A program made the position numbers and the translations under genes. DNA of 64,000 nucleotides, taken from contig NZ_JACOII010000053.1 of the NCBI RefSeq assembly GCF_016306625.1, positions 1 through 64,000 of the forward strand. Reading direction: 5' to 3'. The notes under the pieces were generated by a model, which worked only from the letters and a program-made list of their open reading frames with translations, did not search any database and was not told the DNA's origin. The DNA is from Xenorhabdus lircayensis (GTDB lineage: Bacteria; Pseudomonadota; Gammaproteobacteria; Enterobacterales; Enterobacteriaceae). This document shows positions 20,828 to 33,780 of the stretch, one piece after another; the stretch's first letter is position 1, and each line of letters opens with the position of its first letter.

Positions 20828-22206
20828 TCCCACTGACACTTCAGCAACTGGCACAGTTAACAGATGGAACGTTATATCACGTGACTGAACATCGGGCTGC
20901 CACTCTCCAGATTAATACTGTGGAAACCGATAGCCGCAAAATCGTGCGCGGTAGTTTGTTTATTGCCTTAAAAGGGGAAAAATTTGACGCCCATGATTTC
21001 GCCTCTGATGTAGTTCAACAGGGGGCAGGTGTTTTATTGGTCAGTCGTCGCCTTGAGGTTGACTGTCCTCAGGTGGTGGTGGAAGACACCCGCCAGGCGA
21101 TGGGAAAACTGGCAGGTTGGGTTCGTCAGCAAAGTAAAGCGCGAATCGTGGCCTTGACGGGTTCATCGGGCAAAACATCCGTAAAAGAGATGACAGCGGC
21201 GATTCTGCGTCAGTGCGGAAATACCCTTTATACTGCTGGCAACTTCAATAATGATATTGGTGTCCCATTGACCCTGTTCAGGCTCACTGATGAACACCAA
21301 TTTGCCGTGATTGAACTGGGTGCCAACCACATCGGTGAAATTGCCTATACCACCGAAATGGCTCGCCCTGAAAGTGCGCTGGTCAATAATCTGTTTTCGG
21401 CTCATCTGGAAGGATTTGGTTCTTTAGCTGGGGTGGCCAAGGCAAAAGGTGAGATTTTTGAAGGTCTTTCTCCGACTGGAACTGCCATTATCAATCTGGA
21501 TAGCAATGATTGGGATAATTGGCAGCATAGCATTAGCGATCAGCAGACAGTATGGCGCTTTTCCGTTTTGCCAACGGCTGACTCTGATTTTTACGCAACG
21601 GAGATTTCGGAACAGCCGTTGGCTACGCATTTTTGTCTCCATACCCCAATCGGAAATATCGAGCTGACACTGCCATTACCGGGGAAACACAATGTTGCCA
21701 ATGCGCTGGCCGCTAGTGCTCTTGCAATCTCTGTCGGCGTATCGCTAGAGAATATTAGTGCCGGATTATCGGAACTCACGGCTGTTCCAGGACGTTTATT
21801 CCCCATTCACCTCACAGAGGGAAAATGGGTGTTGGACGACACTTATAACGCCAACACAGGTTCCATGATCGCCGCTGCAAATGTGCTGTCACAAATGTCC
21901 GGTTATCGAGTCATGGTTGTCGGTGATATGGGAGAACTGGGTGAGCAGGCGATTGAGTGCCATCGTGAGGTAGGTGAAGCCGTGGCATTCACAAACATAG
22001 ATAAAGTACTCAGCGTCGGGACTCTCAGTTCCCATATCAGTGACGCGAGTGGTCGAGGGCAGCATTTCGCGAACAAGGCTGATTTAGTTGCAGCGCTGCT
22101 TTCTTTACTGGAACAACACAAAATGATTTCCATATTAATTAAAGGTTCACGCAGTACCGCAATGGAAGAGGTAGTGAACTCACTGAAGGAGAACTTCCAA
22201 TGTTAG
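20824..22206 (+). CDS. murF: UDP-MurNAc-tripeptide:D-Ala-D-Ala ligase MurF
   Basis: MurF adds the D-Ala-D-Ala dipeptide and completes the UDP-MurNAc-pentapeptide. It has 460 aa. The P-loop is [19 protein letters not shown] (about residue 105), followed by the [15 protein letters not shown] central block and [14 protein letters not shown] in the C-terminal part. It overlaps murE upstream and mraY downstream. Confidence 0.97.
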   Translation: MIPLTLQQLAQLTDGTLYHVTEHRAATLQINTVETDSRKIVRGSLFIALKGEKFDAHDFASDVVQQGAGVLLVSRRLEVDCPQVVVEDTRQAMGKLAGWVRQQSKARIVALTGSSGKTSVKEMTAAILRQCGNTLYTAGNFNNDIGVPLTLFRLTDEHQFAVIELGANHIGEIAYTTEMARPESALVNNLFSAHLEGFGSLAGVAKAKGEIFEGLSPTGTAIINLDSNDWDNWQHSISDQQTVWRFSVLPTADSDFYATEISEQPLATHFCLHTPIGNIELTLPLPGKHNVANALAASALAISVGVSLENISAGLSELTAVPGRLFPIHLTEGKWVLDDTYNANTGSMIAAANVLSQMSGYRVMVVGDMGELGEQAIECHREVGEAVAFTNIDKVLSVGTLSSHISDASGRGQHFANKADLVAALLSLLEQHKMISILIKGSRSTAMEEVVNSLKENFQC

Positions 22207-23282
22207 TTTGGCTCGCCGAATATCTGGTTAAATATCACACAGGCTTTAACGTCTTCTCCTATCTGACGTTCAGGGCCATTGTCGGCTTGCTGACTGCATT
22301 GTTTCTCGCGCTATGGATGGGGCCAAATTTAATTGCGTACCTGCAAAAATTACAGATTGGTCAGGTTGTACGTGACAATGGGCCAGAATCCCATTTCAGC
22401 AAACGTGGTACGCCGACAATGGGCGGGGTGTTGATCCTGTTTTCCATCACTATTTCTGTTCTGCTGTGGGCACGTCTAGATAACCCTTATGTCTGGTGTG
22501 TACTGGTGGTTCTGTTGGGTTACGGCATTGTTGGCTTCGTGGATGACTATCGCAAAGTGGTTCGCAAAGATACCAAGGGGTTGATTGCCCGCTGGAAGTA
22601 TTTCTGGCAATCCGTTCTGGCTTTAGGCGTGGCGTTTGCTATGTACAGCATTGGCAAAGATACACCAGCGACACAATTGGTCATACCGTTCTTCAAAGAA
22701 GTCATGCCACAACTGGGATTGCTTTACATTCTGCTGGCCTATTTCGTGATTGTGGGAACCAGTAATGCGGTGAACCTGACCGATGGACTGGATGGTCTGG
22801 CTATCATGCCAACGGTACTGGTTGCGGCGGGCTTCGCCTTGGTGGCATGGGCAACGGGTAACGTGAATTTTGCTAGCTATCTGCATATCCCTTACCTGAG
22901 TCATGCGGGGGAATTGGTGATTGTCTGCACTGCGATTGTGGGGGCTGGGTTGGGCTTCTTATGGTTCAACACTTATCCAGCGCAAGTATTCATGGGTGAT
23001 GTTGGCTCATTGGCACTGGGCGGCGCACTGGGCACCATTGCAGTCTTGCTGCGTCAAGAATTCCTGCTGGTCATCATGGGCGGGGTATTCGTGGTGGAAA
23101 CACTCTCCGTCATTTTGCAGGTCGGATCATTCAAGCTGCGTGGACAGCGCATTTTCCGCATGGCACCGATTCACCATCACTATGAATTGAAAGGCTGGCC
23201 GGAGCCACGCGTTATCGTGCGCTTCTGGATTATTTCCCTGATGCTGGTGTTGATTGGTCTGGCAACGCTGAAGGTACGTTAA
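22200..23282 (+). CDS. mraY: Phospho-MurNAc-pentapeptide translocase MraY
   Basis: MraY is an inner-membrane enzyme that transfers phospho-MurNAc-pentapeptide to undecaprenyl phosphate to make lipid I. It has 360 aa with about ten membrane segments. Signature loops include [21 protein letters not shown] (the conserved Asp pair), [13 protein letters not shown] and the late [14 protein letters not shown] histidine motif. The start overlaps the murF end by seven bases. Confidence 0.97.
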   Translation: MLVWLAEYLVKYHTGFNVFSYLTFRAIVGLLTALFLALWMGPNLIAYLQKLQIGQVVRDNGPESHFSKRGTPTMGGVLILFSITISVLLWARLDNPYVWCVLVVLLGYGIVGFVDDYRKVVRKDTKGLIARWKYFWQSVLALGVAFAMYSIGKDTPATQLVIPFFKEVMPQLGLLYILLAYFVIVGTSNAVNLTDGLDGLAIMPTVLVAAGFALVAWATGNVNFASYLHIPYLSHAGELVIVCTAIVGAGLGFLWFNTYPAQVFMGDVGSLALGGALGTIAVLLRQEFLLVIMGGVFVVETLSVILQVGSFKLRGQRIFRMAPIHHHYELKGWPEPRVIVRFWIISLMLVLIGLATLKVR

Positions 23283-23284
23283 TT

Positions 23285-24610
23285 ATGGCTGAGCTACTTA
23301 TGACTGAATACGGGGGTAAAAAAGTCGTCATTGTTGGGTTAGGGCTGACAGGCCTTTCCTGCGTTGACTTTTTTATCACACGTGGCGTGACCCCGCGTGT
23401 GATGGATACCCGTATAGTGCCACCGGGCAGTGATAAGCTGCCTGCTGATGTTAAGTGTCACACTGGCAGCTTAAATAAACAATGGCTGATGGATGCTGAC
23501 CTGATTGTTGCCAGCCCAGGTATTGCGTTGGCAACGCCTGAATTGCAGGCAGCGGCTGATGCGGGTGTTGAAATTGTCGGAGATATTGAGCTGTTTTGCC
23601 GTGAAGCCACTGCCCCGATTGTTGCCATTACGGGTTCAAACGGTAAAAGCACCGTGACCACTCTAGTTGGAGAGATGGCAAAAGAAGCCGGATGGCAGGT
23701 TGGTGTGGGAGGCAACATTGGTGTTGCTGCTCTGGAATTACTGAAACAGCCTTGCCAGTTGTACGTACTGGAACTTTCTAGTTTCCAACTTGAAACGACT
23801 TACAGCCTGAAAGCAGCGGCAGCGACTGTGCTGAATGTGACCGAAGACCATATGGCTCGTTATCCTGAAGGATTGCCACAGTACCGTGCTGCAAAACTGC
23901 GTATTTATGATCAGGCAAAAGTCTGTGTGGTGAATGCTCAGGATGAACTGACTTTGCCGGTAGCAGGCAAGGATAGCCGTTGTATCAGCTTTGGTGTGGA
24001 CAGTGGTGATTACCAACTTGATAGCGAACATCAACAATTGGTGGTCAACCAATATCCCGTACTGGCAACCCACGAAATGCAATTGGCTGGGCAACATAAC
24101 TACACCAATGGGCTGGCAGCACTGGTACTGGCGGATGCGGTGGGTATACCGCGTGAAGCCAGTCTTCAGGCATTACGTACTTATGCAGGGTTGGATCACC
24201 GTTTTCAGGTGGTTCATATGAGGAATAGCGTTCGCTGGGTGAATGACTCTAAGGCAACCAATGTAGGTAGCACCCAAGCGGCACTCAGTGGATTAAGACT
24301 GGAAGGTACACTCTATCTTTTATTGGGTGGAGATGGAAAAGCGGCGGACTTTACCCCGCTGCAACCCTACATATCGGGGAATAATATTCGCCTTTACTGT
24401 TTTGGTCGTGATGGGAATCAGCTTGCGCAACTGCGTCCTGAAATCTCAATACTGACAGAAACGATGGAACAGGCGATGAGAGAAATTGCATCCAAGCTGG
24501 TTGTTGGCGATATGGTACTGCTGTCACCCGCTTGTGCGAGCTTTGATCAGTTCAATAGTTTTGAACATCGTGGTCATGAATTTGCCCGTTTGGCAGAGGA
24601 GTTAGGCTGA
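23285..24610 (+). CDS. murD: UDP-MurNAc-L-Ala:D-Glu ligase MurD
   Basis: MurD adds D-glutamate to UDP-MurNAc-L-alanine. It has 441 aa. The N-terminal nucleotide fold is [17 protein letters not shown], the P-loop is [18 protein letters not shown], and the C-terminal domain has [17 protein letters not shown]. The ATG at 23285 is 2 bp past mraY; an in-frame ATG at 23300 would match the E. coli N-terminus better and is the alternative start. Confidence 0.97.
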   Translation: MAELLMTEYGGKKVVIVGLGLTGLSCVDFFITRGVTPRVMDTRIVPPGSDKLPADVKCHTGSLNKQWLMDADLIVASPGIALATPELQAAADAGVEIVGDIELFCREATAPIVAITGSNGKSTVTTLVGEMAKEAGWQVGVGGNIGVAALELLKQPCQLYVLELSSFQLETTYSLKAAAATVLNVTEDHMARYPEGLPQYRAAKLRIYDQAKVCVVNAQDELTLPVAGKDSRCISFGVDSGDYQLDSEHQQLVVNQYPVLATHEMQLAGQHNYTNGLAALVLADAVGIPREASLQALRTYAGLDHRFQVVHMRNSVRWVNDSKATNVGSTQAALSGLRLEGTLYLLLGGDGKAADFTPLQPYISGNNIRLYCFGRDGNQLAQLRPEISILTETMEQAMREIASKLVVGDMVLLSPACASFDQFNSFEHRGHEFARLAEELG

Positions 24611-25803
24611 TGACCATTCCAGGCCTCGGTAAATTTAAAAATTGGTTGGCGGGAAATGTGGAGGCAGATACCACAGATATCGTCATGTACGATCGTACCC
24701 TGGTCTGGATGATATTGGGGTTGGCTGTGATTGGCTTTGTCATGGTGACATCTGCCTCTATGCCAGTTGGTCAGCGTCTTGCTCAAGATCCGTTTATCTT
24801 TGCGCGGCGTGATGCGATTTACTTGTTACTGTGCTTTTTCTTGTCGCTGATCACGCTGCGCATTCCGATGGAATTTTGGCAGCGCTACAGCAACGTCATG
24901 TTGTTGGGCACGATTATGTTGTTGGTTTTGGTGCTGTTTGTAGGTAGCTCGGTCAATGGGGCATCACGTTGGGTAGCGATTGGCCCATTACGTATTCAGC
25001 CTGCCGAATTGTCGAAACTGTCACTTTTTTGTTACCTCTCCAGCTATCTGGTCAGAAAAGTTGAAGAAGTGAGAAATAACTTCTGGGGGTTCTGCAAGCC
25101 GATGGGTGTCATGATTGCACTGGCTATCCTGCTGCTGGCACAGCCCGATCTGGGAACCGTTATTGTGTTATTTGTGGCAACACTGACACTGCTGTTTCTG
25201 GCGGGAGCGAAATTATGGCAGTTTCTAGCCATCATTGGCTGCGGAATATTTGCCGTGTGCGTACTGATTGTTGCTGAACCTTATCGTATGCGCAGAGTGA
25301 CCTCTTTTTTAGACCCGTGGGAGGATCCTTTCGGCAGCGGTTATCAATTAACCCAATCACTTATGGCATTTGGTCGAGGAAGTTTCTTTGGACAAGGGCT
25401 GGGAAATTCAGTCCAGAAACTGGAATATTTGCCCGAAGCCCATACTGACTTTATTTTCTCCATTCTAGCCGAAGAATTAGGTTATTTCGGTGTGGTTTTC
25501 GTGTTGGCAATGGTATTCTTCGTCGCTTTCCGCGCAATGATGATCGGCCGCCGGGCATTGCAGCTTGACCAACGGTTTTCAGGCTTTTTGGCTTGTGCAA
25601 TCGGCGTATGGTTCAGCTTTCAGGCATTCATCAATGTCGGGGCTGCGGCAGGTATGCTGCCAACGAAAGGATTGACATTACCTCTGGTGAGTTACGGTGG
25701 TTCGAGTCTGATTGTGATGTCGACGGCCATCGTCATGTTATTGCGAATTGATTATGAAGTGCGTCTGACAAAAGCGCAGGCGTTCGTAAGGAGCCCTAAA
25801 TGA
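24610..25803 (+). CDS. ftsW: Septal peptidoglycan polymerase FtsW
   Basis: FtsW is a SEDS-family glycosyltransferase that polymerises lipid II at the septum together with FtsI. It has 397 aa with about ten membrane segments. Family hallmarks are present: [30 protein letters not shown], and the loop with [20 protein letters not shown] that carries the conserved Asp/Glu region. The start overlaps the murD stop, and the end overlaps murG by four bases. Confidence 0.97.
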   Translation: MTIPGLGKFKNWLAGNVEADTTDIVMYDRTLVWMILGLAVIGFVMVTSASMPVGQRLAQDPFIFARRDAIYLLLCFFLSLITLRIPMEFWQRYSNVMLLGTIMLLVLVLFVGSSVNGASRWVAIGPLRIQPAELSKLSLFCYLSSYLVRKVEEVRNNFWGFCKPMGVMIALAILLLAQPDLGTVIVLFVATLTLLFLAGAKLWQFLAIIGCGIFAVCVLIVAEPYRMRRVTSFLDPWEDPFGSGYQLTQSLMAFGRGSFFGQGLGNSVQKLEYLPEAHTDFIFSILAEELGYFGVVFVLAMVFFVAFRAMMIGRRALQLDQRFSGFLACAIGVWFSFQAFINVGAAAGMLPTKGLTLPLVSYGGSSLIVMSTAIVMLLRIDYEVRLTKAQAFVRSPK

Positions 25804-26891
25804 GTGGCAAAAACCGGCGTTTAATGGTGATGGCAGGTGGTACGGGCGGTCATGTGTTCCCGGGGCTGGCGGTTGTCCATCATTTAAAAGAGCAGGGTTG
25901 GGATGTTCGCTGGTTGGGAACCGCTGATCGCATGGAAGCCGATCTGGTTCCGAAGCATGGCATTGACATCGAGTTTATTCAGATTTCAGGGCTGAGGGGC
26001 AAAGAAATAAAAGCGTTGCTTGCTGCTCCGATTAGAATTTTTAAAGCGATTCGGCAGGCAAAAGCCATCATGCGTCGTTATCAGCCGGATGTCGTGCTGG
26101 GGATGGGCGGATATGTCTCTGGGCCGGGTGGAATAGCGGCATGGTTGTGTGGTATCCCGGTTGTGCTGCATGAGCAAAATGGCATCGCGGGGCTGACTAA
26201 TCGCTGGTTGGCCAAAATCGCAAAAACGGTTTTACAGGCATTCCCGGGAGCATTTCCTAAAGCACCGGTTGTCGGCAACCCAGTGCGGGAAGATGTATTG
26301 GCATTACCCGTACCTGTGCAGCGTTTGGCTGGGCGTGAAGGCCCTGTTCGGGTGCTGGTTGTTGGAGGCAGCCAGGGCGCAAGAATTCTGAACCAAACCA
26401 TGCCAGAAGTGGCTGCCCGTCTGGGCGATAAAACCACATTCTGGCATCAGGCTGGAAAGGGCGCTCAAGAAGAAACACAGAAAAAATATGAAAATTCAGC
26501 CAAATCTGAATACAAAGTGACTGAATTTATTGATGATATGGCACAGGCTTATGCGTGGGCAGATATTGTAGTGTGTCGTTCTGGCGCATTGACAGTCAGC
26601 GAAGTTTCTGCCGCGGGATTACCTGCGATTTTTGTTCCATTCCAGCATAAAGATCGCCAGCAGTATTGGAATGCCTTGCCATTGGAAAAAGCGGGGGCAG
26701 CAAAAATACTCGAACAGCCCGAATTTACGGCTGATGCTGTGGCAGATCTATTAGTTCAGTGGCAACGCCCACAATTGCTGGAAATGGCAGAAAAGGCACG
26801 CTCAGTAGCCATCATTAATGCAACCGAGCGTGTGGCAGCAGCATTGATCGATGCTGTTGAAAATCATTCAGGCCGTTCTTGTTCTAAATAG
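25800..26891 (+). CDS. murG: Lipid II synthase MurG
   Basis: MurG is a peripheral membrane GT-B glycosyltransferase that adds GlcNAc to lipid I. It has 363 aa. The N-terminal glycine-rich loop is [15 protein letters not shown], and [15 protein letters not shown] and the donor-site [12 protein letters not shown] are visible. It is translationally coupled to ftsW. Confidence 0.97.
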   Translation: MSGKNRRLMVMAGGTGGHVFPGLAVVHHLKEQGWDVRWLGTADRMEADLVPKHGIDIEFIQISGLRGKEIKALLAAPIRIFKAIRQAKAIMRRYQPDVVLGMGGYVSGPGGIAAWLCGIPVVLHEQNGIAGLTNRWLAKIAKTVLQAFPGAFPKAPVVGNPVREDVLALPVPVQRLAGREGPVRVLVVGGSQGARILNQTMPEVAARLGDKTTFWHQAGKGAQEETQKKYENSAKSEYKVTEFIDDMAQAYAWADIVVCRSGALTVSEVSAAGLPAIFVPFQHKDRQQYWNALPLEKAGAAKILEQPEFTADAVADLLVQWQRPQLLEMAEKARSVAIINATERVAAALIDAVENHSGRSCSK

Positions 26892-26934
26892 AAAGTAGAA
26901 CGGTGACGTAAACATAACGAGTGAAGATTAAAAC

Positions 26935-28410
26935 GTGAATACACAACAGTTGGCGAAATTAAGAGCTTCAGTGCCTGAAATGAGAAAAGTCAGGCATATC
27001 CACTTTGTCGGCATTGGTGGTGCTGGCATGGGTGGTATCGCCGAGGTGTTGGCTAATGAAGGTTATCAGATAAGTGGTTCTGATCTGGCACCCAACCCGG
27101 TCACACAACAACTGATTGCTCTGGGTGCAACCATTTATTTTAATCACCGTCCGGAAAATGTACGGGGCGCCAGTGTGGTGGTTGCATCCACCGCCATCTC
27201 TGCGGACAACCCAGAGATTATGGCTGCTCGTGAAGCACGCATTCCGGTGATTCGTCGTGCTGAAATGCTGGCAGAGCTTATGCGTTACCGGCACGGTATT
27301 GCCATTGCGGGAACGCATGGTAAAACCACGACGACAGCAATGATTGCAGGTATTTATGCACAGGCGGGTCTTGATCCTACATTCGTTAATGGTGGATTGG
27401 TGAAGGCAGCAGGTACACATGCCCGTTTAGGCAGCAGCCGTTACCTGATTGCGGAAGCAGATGAAAGTGATGCGTCATTCTTGCACTTACAGCCCATGAT
27501 GGCGGTTGTCACCAATATTGAAGCCGACCACATGGAGACCTATCAGGGCGATTTCGAAAATCTGAAACAAACATTCGTTAACTTCCTGCATAACCTGCCG
27601 TTCTATGGGCGTGCAGTGATGTGCATTGACGATCCTGTTGTGAAAGAACTGATCCCCCGTATCGGGCGTTATATCACGACCTATGGTTTCAGTGAGGAAG
27701 CGGATGTTCGCATTACCCATTATGAGCAGAAAGGGGCTCAGGGTTTTTTCACCATCAGTCGGCATGATTTGCCAGACCTGCATGTGGTGTTAAACGCCCC
27801 TGGACGCCACAACGCGCTGAATGCGACGGCTGCCGTGGCTGTAGCGACAGAGGAAGGCATCAATGATGCCGCTATTCTATCGTCACTGGCAGAGTTTCAG
27901 GGAACTGGGCGCCGCTTTGATTTTCTGGGAGACTTTTCCCTCAAGCATATTAATGGCAAAGAAGGCCGGGTGATGTTGGTAGATGATTATGGTCATCATC
28001 CAACTGAAGTTGACGCCACGATTAAAGCCGCACGGGCAGGCTGGACGGATAAACGTATTGTGATGGTATTCCAGCCGCATCGTTATACGAGAACCCGTGA
28101 TTTATATGATGATTTTGCCAATGTTCTGGGTCAGGTAGATGTTCTATTGATGCTGGATGTGTATGCCGCAGGTGAAACCCCGATTCCGGGTGCGGATAGC
28201 CGTTCTTTATGCCGCACTATCCGTAGTCGTGGAAAATTGGATCCGATTTTTGTGTCAGAGCCTGAGCAAATCTCAGCCATGCTGTCACAGGTTATAGAAA
28301 GCAACGACTTAGTCTTGGTACAGGGTGCCGGTAATATCGGCAAAATAGCGCGTAATCTGGCTGAAACAAAATTACAGCCATCTTTTAGTGAGGGAGAGCA
28401 TCATGGTTGA
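26935..28410 (+). CDS. murC: UDP-MurNAc:L-Ala ligase MurC
   Basis: MurC adds the first stem-peptide residue, L-alanine, to UDP-MurNAc. It has 491 aa. The Rossmann-like start is [17 protein letters not shown], the P-loop is [17 protein letters not shown], and the C-terminal domain has [19 protein letters not shown]. The start is GTG, 43 bp after murG. The end overlaps ddlB by eight bases. Confidence 0.97.
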   Translation: MNTQQLAKLRASVPEMRKVRHIHFVGIGGAGMGGIAEVLANEGYQISGSDLAPNPVTQQLIALGATIYFNHRPENVRGASVVVASTAISADNPEIMAAREARIPVIRRAEMLAELMRYRHGIAIAGTHGKTTTTAMIAGIYAQAGLDPTFVNGGLVKAAGTHARLGSSRYLIAEADESDASFLHLQPMMAVVTNIEADHMETYQGDFENLKQTFVNFLHNLPFYGRAVMCIDDPVVKELIPRIGRYITTYGFSEEADVRITHYEQKGAQGFFTISRHDLPDLHVVLNAPGRHNALNATAAVAVATEEGINDAAILSSLAEFQGTGRRFDFLGDFSLKHINGKEGRVMLVDDYGHHPTEVDATIKAARAGWTDKRIVMVFQPHRYTRTRDLYDDFANVLGQVDVLLMLDVYAAGETPIPGADSRSLCRTIRSRGKLDPIFVSEPEQISAMLSQVIESNDLVLVQGAGNIGKIARNLAETKLQPSFSEGEHHG

Positions 28411-29323
28411 TAAGGTCGCTGTTCTGTTAGGTGGAACGTCCGCTGAGCGTGAGGTTTCATTGCAATCAGGACAAGCTATTGTGTCTGGGCTGAAAGAAGC
28501 GGGCATTAATGCCTATTCAGTCGATACAAAAGACTTTGATGTGACTAAACTCAAAGAAGAAGGATTCAGCAAAGTCTTTATCGCGTTGCATGGCCGTGGC
28601 GGTGAAGATGGTACGCTACAAGGTTTACTGGAGTTTTTGCAACTCCCTTATACCGGCAGTGGCGTAATGGCATCAGCCTTGTCAATGGACAAATTGCGTA
28701 CAAAACAGCTATGGCAGGGAGCAAAACTACCTGTTTCTCCTTATGTCGTAATTAATTCTCAAAAATTTGAACAAGTTAATGATTTGCAGCTCAAAGAATA
28801 TGTTCGAGAATTAGGGCTACCATTAATGGTTAAACCGAATTTGGAAGGTTCCAGTGTCGGGATGACCAAAGTGAATGACTATCCCGAGCTGTATGGCGCA
28901 TTGGAACTGGCATTCCAGTACGATACTGATGTGTTGGTTGAGAAATGGATGTTTGGCCCTGAATATACCGTGGGATTTCTGGGTGATGAGGCTCTTCCTT
29001 CTATCCGCATTCAGGCTCCGGATGTGTTTTATGATTACGATGCGAAATATATTTCCAATGAAACGCAATACTTCTGTCCAAGTGGCTTGAGTGTGGAAAA
29101 AGAGCAGGAGTTGGTAGCGATTGCATCAAAGGCGTATAAAGCGCTTGGATGTCGTGGTTGGGGGCGAGTCGATATCATGGACGATGGCAGCGGTAACTTT
29201 TACCTGTTGGAGGTGAATACCTCTCCAGGCATGACTAACCATAGTCTGGTACCCATTGCTGCGCGTCAGGCTGGGCTTAGTTTTTCTCAACTCGTAGCGA
29301 GAATTTTGGAATTGGCTGATTGA
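28403..29323 (+). CDS. ddlB: D-alanine-D-alanine ligase DdlB
   Basis: Ddl is an ATP-grasp enzyme that joins two D-alanines for MurF. The protein has 306 aa from the ATG at 28403, which matches the E. coli N-terminus ([18 protein letters not shown]) and follows AGGGAGAG; an upstream in-frame ATG inside murC is unlikely. Visible are the [10 protein letters not shown] loop, and [10 protein letters not shown] followed by [11 protein letters not shown] with metal-binding Glu and Asn. Confidence 0.96.
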   Translation: MVDKVAVLLGGTSAEREVSLQSGQAIVSGLKEAGINAYSVDTKDFDVTKLKEEGFSKVFIALHGRGGEDGTLQGLLEFLQLPYTGSGVMASALSMDKLRTKQLWQGAKLPVSPYVVINSQKFEQVNDLQLKEYVRELGLPLMVKPNLEGSSVGMTKVNDYPELYGALELAFQYDTDVLVEKWMFGPEYTVGFLGDEALPSIRIQAPDVFYDYDAKYISNETQYFCPSGLSVEKEQELVAIASKAYKALGCRGWGRVDIMDDGSGNFYLLEVNTSPGMTNHSLVPIAARQAGLSFSQLVARILELAD

Positions 29324-29324
29324 T

Positions 29325-30140
29325 ATGTCACAGGCAGCCCGGAATCTTCGGGAGCGGGAGAGCGAGGTTCAGGGATCTCGTCCTAGTAATGGTTATTATC
29401 TGGCAGGGATGATCTTCTTCCTGATGGTGGTTGGCACCATCATATGGGGGGGCTGGATGACACTGGACTGGATGAAAGACTCGAATAGGTTACCGCTCTC
29501 AAAGCTGGTGTTGACTGGTGAACGTCATTACACCACGAATGATGATGTCAGGCAGGCTATTTTGTCTTTGGGAGCCCCCGGGACGTTCATGACTCAGGAT
29601 GTCAACGTCATTCAGGAAAAGATTGAACAACTACCATGGATTCGGCAAGTCACTGTGCGTAAACAATGGCCTGATGAACTGAAAATACATCTGGTAGAAT
29701 ACGTGCCTTATGTGCGCTGGAATGATACTCAAATGTTGGATGCAGAAGGCCGAGTATTCAGTTTGCCGATAGAGCGCAGTGCAAACGGGCAATATCCGAT
29801 GCTGTATGGGCCCGAAGGCAAAGAGAAAGACGTATTGAAAGAATATCGCATAATGGCGGCTTTGCTTGAAGGACACCAAACCAAATTGAAAGCGGTGATC
29901 ATGACGGCGCGTAACTCCTGGCAATTGATATTGGATAACGATATCCGGTTGGAGCTAGGAAATCGAGATCAACCAGGGCGAATGAAACGCTTCATTGAAC
30001 TTTATCCTGTGTTGCTGAAAAACACGGAGAAGCGCGTGGCTTATGTTGACTTACGTTATGACAGCGGTGCTGCGGTAGGTTGGGCTCCTTTATTAACTGA
30101 TACGCCGGTTTCAATGAACGGGCAAGAAAACAAACAGTGA
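29325..30140 (+). CDS. ftsQ: Cell division protein FtsQ
   Basis: FtsQ is a bitopic divisome scaffold that recruits FtsBL. It has 271 aa. A cytoplasmic N-terminus is followed by one membrane segment (about residues 27-47, [19 protein letters not shown]). A POTRA domain begins near [17 protein letters not shown], and the periplasmic beta domain follows. It starts one base after ddlB. Confidence 0.96.
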   Translation: MSQAARNLRERESEVQGSRPSNGYYLAGMIFFLMVVGTIIWGGWMTLDWMKDSNRLPLSKLVLTGERHYTTNDDVRQAILSLGAPGTFMTQDVNVIQEKIEQLPWIRQVTVRKQWPDELKIHLVEYVPYVRWNDTQMLDAEGRVFSLPIERSANGQYPMLYGPEGKEKDVLKEYRIMAALLEGHQTKLKAVIMTARNSWQLILDNDIRLELGNRDQPGRMKRFIELYPVLLKNTEKRVAYVDLRYDSGAAVGWAPLLTDTPVSMNGQENKQ

Positions 30141-30172
30141 CTGGTAATAATACAGAGACAGGCAGAATAACG

Positions 30173-31429
30173 ATGATCAAATCAACGGACAGAAAATTGG
30201 TAGTTGGCCTTGAAATCGGGACAGCAAAGGTATCTGCCCTGGTTGGTGAAATTCTGCCCGATGGTATGGTTAATATTATCGGAGTAGGAAGTTGTCCATC
30301 TCGTGGCATGGATAAAGGCGGTGTCAACGACCTTGAATCGGTCGTTAAATGCGTACAGCGTGCTATTGATCAGGCTGAACTTATGGCGGATTGTCAGATC
30401 TCTTCAGTCTATCTAGCGCTTTCCGGCAAGCATATCAGTTGTCAGAACGAAATTGGCATGGTACCGATTTCGGAAGAAGAAGTGACACAGGATGATGTGG
30501 ACAGCGTTGTCCATACGGCTAAATCGGTTCGTGTTCGTGATGAGCACCGTATTTTGCATGTGATCCCGCAGGAATACGCAATTGACTATCAGGAAGGGAT
30601 CAAAAATCCAGTAGGACTCTCTGGTGTGCGTATGCAGGCGAAAGTCCACTTGATTACCTGCCATAACGACATGGCGAAAAATATTGTAAAAGCTGTTGAA
30701 CGTTGTGGACTGAAAGTTGACCAACTTATTTTTGCCGGGTTGGCAGCAAGTTATGCTGTGCTGACGGAAGATGAACGTGAATTGGGGGTCTGCGTCGTTG
30801 ATATTGGCGGCGGGACGATGGATATCGCTGTATATACTGGCGGCGCATTGCGACATACCAAGGTTATCCCTTATGCAGGAAATGTGGTTACCAGTGATAT
30901 CGCCTATGCGTTTGGTACTCCCCCGAGTGATGCTGAAACCATCAAGGTTCGTCACGGCTGTGCATTGGGTTTGATAGTCAGCAAAGATGAAAATGTAGAA
31001 GTCCCAAGCGTGGGAGGACGACCTCCCCGTAGTTTGCAGCGTCAGACACTGGCTGAGGTGATCGAACCTCGTTATACCGAACTGCTGAATTTAGTGAATG
31101 ATGAAATTTTGCGATTGCAGGAGCAGTTGCGTCAGCAGGGAGTAAAACACCACCTGGCGGCAGGGATTGTCCTGACAGGGGGAGGAGCCCAGATTGATGG
31201 TCTGGCCGATTGTGCCCAGCGGGTGTTCCATACCCAAGTTCGCATAGGTCGTCCCCTGAACATCACTGGACTGACAGATTATGTGCAGGAGCCTTGTTAT
31301 TCAACAGCAGTCGGGCTTCTGCACTATGGCAAAGAATCCCACCTTGGTGGAAATTCTGATGCCGATAAAAGAACGTCAGTGAGCGGCTGGTTTAAGAAAA
31401 TCAGCAACTGGCTGAGAAAAGAATTTTGA
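30173..31429 (+). CDS. ftsA: Cell division protein FtsA
   Basis: FtsA is an actin-like ATPase that tethers FtsZ to the membrane. It has 418 aa from the ATG at 30173, which reproduces the E. coli start MIKSTDRKLVVGLEIGTAKV; an earlier in-frame GTG at 30137 adds 12 unconserved residues. The nucleotide-binding motif VVDIGGGTMDIAVYTGG is visible, as is the C-terminal amphipathic membrane helix SGWFKKISNWLRKEF. Confidence 0.97.
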   Translation: MIKSTDRKLVVGLEIGTAKVSALVGEILPDGMVNIIGVGSCPSRGMDKGGVNDLESVVKCVQRAIDQAELMADCQISSVYLALSGKHISCQNEIGMVPISEEEVTQDDVDSVVHTAKSVRVRDEHRILHVIPQEYAIDYQEGIKNPVGLSGVRMQAKVHLITCHNDMAKNIVKAVERCGLKVDQLIFAGLAASYAVLTEDERELGVCVVDIGGGTMDIAVYTGGALRHTKVIPYAGNVVTSDIAYAFGTPPSDAETIKVRHGCALGLIVSKDENVEVPSVGGRPPRSLQRQTLAEVIEPRYTELLNLVNDEILRLQEQLRQQGVKHHLAAGIVLTGGGAQIDGLADCAQRVFHTQVRIGRPLNITGLTDYVQEPCYSTAVGLLHYGKESHLGGNSDADKRTSVSGWFKKISNWLRKEF

Positions 31430-31495
31430 TTTTTTATACAGAGGCTACGACAATGTCGCCGGCCTTGATATAAAGGCACAAAACGGAGAGAAATT

Positions 31496-32659
31496 ATGTT
31501 TGAACCACTGGAATTAACCAATGACGCGGTGATTAAAGTCATCGGCGTCGGCGGCGGCGGCGGTAATGCTGTAGAGCACATGGTGCGTGAGCGTATTGAA
31601 GGCGTAGACTTCTTTGCGGTTAACACTGATGCTCAGGCTCTGCGTAAGACGGCTGTTGGTCAGACTATCCAGATTGGCAACGGCATTACAAAAGGATTGG
31701 GTGCTGGTGCAAACCCTGAAGTTGGCCGTACTGCTGCGGAAGAAGATCGTGAGTCACTGCGTACGGCACTGGAAGGTGCTGACATGGTATTCATCGCCGC
31801 AGGTATGGGGGGGGGGACGGGAACCGGTGCCGCCCCTGTTGTGGCTGAAATTGCTAAAGAACTTGGCATTTTGACTGTTGCTGTTGTCACTAAGCCATTT
31901 AATTTCGAAGGCAAAAAGCGTATGGCCTTCGCGGAACAAGGGATCACTGAACTGTCCAAGCACGTGGACTCATTGATCACCATTCCAAATGACAAATTAT
32001 TGAAAGTCCTGGGTCGCGGTATTTCCCTGCTGGATGCGTTCGGTGCAGCCAATGACGTCCTGAAGGGGGCGGTACAGGGGATTGCTGAACTAATCACTCG
32101 CCCAGGGCTGATGAACGTTGACTTCGCTGACGTTCGTACCGTGATGTCTGAGATGGGTTACGCCATGATGGGCTCTGGTATCGCACAGGGTGAAGATCGT
32201 GCGGAAGAAGCAGCAGAAATGGCTATCTCCAGCCCATTGTTGGAAGATATTGATCTCTCTGGTGCGCGCGGCGTTCTGGTTAACATTACAGCGGGCTTTG
32301 ACCTGCGTCTGGATGAATTTGAAACGGTTGGTAACACAATCCGTGCATTTGCCTCTGATAATGCGACGGTGGTTATCGGTACGTCATTGGATCCAGACAT
32401 GAACGATGAGTTGCGTGTTACCGTTGTGGCAACAGGCATTGGGATGGATAAACGTCCAGAAATTACGCTGGTGACCAGTAACAAAGCACCTCAGGCAAAC
32501 ACGATAGATCGCCGTTATCAGCAAATGCCAGGCGGACTCTCTTCATTGCCTGATGAGAACAAAACAGCAGCAAAAGTCGTTAATGACCAAAATGCGCATA
32601 CGAGCAAAGAGCCTGATTATCTCGACATTCCTGCGTTTTTGCGTAAGCAGGCTGATTAA
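31496..32659 (+). CDS. ftsZ: Cell division GTPase FtsZ
   Basis: FtsZ is a tubulin-like GTPase that forms the Z ring. It has 387 aa. The glycine-rich [13 protein letters not shown] and the tubulin signature [15 protein letters not shown] (about residue 104) bind [14 protein letters not shown] and the T7 loop follow. The C-terminal peptide [15 protein letters not shown] is the docking site for FtsA, ZipA and ZapD, and zapD is also in this window. It sits 66 bp after ftsA. Confidence 0.98.
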   Translation: MFEPLELTNDAVIKVIGVGGGGGNAVEHMVRERIEGVDFFAVNTDAQALRKTAVGQTIQIGNGITKGLGAGANPEVGRTAAEEDRESLRTALEGADMVFIAAGMGGGTGTGAAPVVAEIAKELGILTVAVVTKPFNFEGKKRMAFAEQGITELSKHVDSLITIPNDKLLKVLGRGISLLDAFGAANDVLKGAVQGIAELITRPGLMNVDFADVRTVMSEMGYAMMGSGIAQGEDRAEEAAEMAISSPLLEDIDLSGARGVLVNITAGFDLRLDEFETVGNTIRAFASDNATVVIGTSLDPDMNDELRVTVVATGIGMDKRPEITLVTSNKAPQANTIDRRYQQMPGGLSSLPDENKTAAKVVNDQNAHTSKEPDYLDIPAFLRKQAD

Positions 32660-32758
32660 TAGCTAAAAAATTGGTTTCTCCGCTTTTTGTGCTAAACTAT
32701 CCTGCCAGTCATGATTTATAGTGATTGGCGGGATAAGTAACATTGCGAGATATAAACG

Positions 32759-33676
32759 ATGATCAAACAAAGGACATTAAAACGTATTGTTCAAGCGACC
32801 GGCGTCGGTTTGCACACCGGTAAGAAAGTCACGCTGACAATGCGTCCAGCGCCGGCTAATACCGGGGTCATCTATCGTCGTACTGACTTGAATCCTCCGG
32901 TAGATTTTCCAGCAGATGCCAAATCTGTGCGTGATACTATGCTCTGTACTTGTCTGGTGAATGAGCATAATGTGCGGATTTCAACCGTTGAGCATTTGAA
33001 TGCGGCGTTGGCAGGTCTGGGGATCGATAACATTGTTATTGACGTCGATGCACCAGAAATTCCGATTATGGACGGTAGCGCCAGCCCGTTCGTTTTCCTG
33101 TTATTGGATGCGGGTATTGAAGAGCTGAATGTCGCGAAAAAATTCGTGCGCATGAAAGAGTGCATTCGTGTGGAAGATGGTGATAAATGGGCTGAATTGA
33201 CACCATATCACGGTTTCAGTTTGGATTTTACTATCGACTTTAACCATCCAGCGATTGATTCCGGTTCACAGCGTTATAGTCTGGACTTCTCAGCCGATTC
33301 ATTTGTTCGCCAGATTAGTCGTGCGCGTACTTTCGGGTTTATGCGTGATATTGAGTATTTGCAATCTAAAGGTCTGTGCCTCGGCGGCAGCTTCGATTGT
33401 GCGATTGTGGTAGATGATTACCGAGTACTCAATGAAGATGGTCTGCGTTTCGAAGATGAGTTCGTTCGCCATAAAATGCTGGACGCTATCGGCGATCTGT
33501 TTATGTGTGGCTACAACATCATTGGCGCCTTTACCGCGTTCAAATCAGGCCATGCACTGAACAATAAGCTGCTGCAAGCTGTCTTGGCGCATGAAAGCGC
33601 TTGGGAATTTGTCACATTTGAAGATGAAGCTGAAATGCCACTGGCTTTCCGTGCTCCATCACTGGTGTTGGCATGA
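32759..33676 (+). CDS. lpxC: UDP-3-O-acyl-GlcNAc deacetylase LpxC
   Basis: LpxC is a zinc hydrolase that catalyses the committed step of lipid A synthesis. It has 305 aa. The zinc ligands are His79 ([10 protein letters not shown]) plus His and Asp of [13 protein letters not shown] near residue 238. The C-terminus ends in hydrophobic LVLA, which in E. coli is the region read by FtsH for turnover. The 99-bp gap after ftsZ contains TAAACTATCC, likely a separate lpxC promoter. Confidence 0.97.
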   Translation: MIKQRTLKRIVQATGVGLHTGKKVTLTMRPAPANTGVIYRRTDLNPPVDFPADAKSVRDTMLCTCLVNEHNVRISTVEHLNAALAGLGIDNIVIDVDAPEIPIMDGSASPFVFLLLDAGIEELNVAKKFVRMKECIRVEDGDKWAELTPYHGFSLDFTIDFNHPAIDSGSQRYSLDFSADSFVRQISRARTFGFMRDIEYLQSKGLCLGGSFDCAIVVDDYRVLNEDGLRFEDEFVRHKMLDAIGDLFMCGYNIIGAFTAFKSGHALNNKLLQAVLAHESAWEFVTFEDEAEMPLAFRAPSLVLA

Positions 33677-33780
33677 TAGCTAACGTGTGTATTGCTAAAG
33701 AGTGTTGAGAACATTCCTATGATGCACCAGTGGGTTATGTTATCTATTACGTTCCTTTCGCTGATGTTTTTCATTCAGCG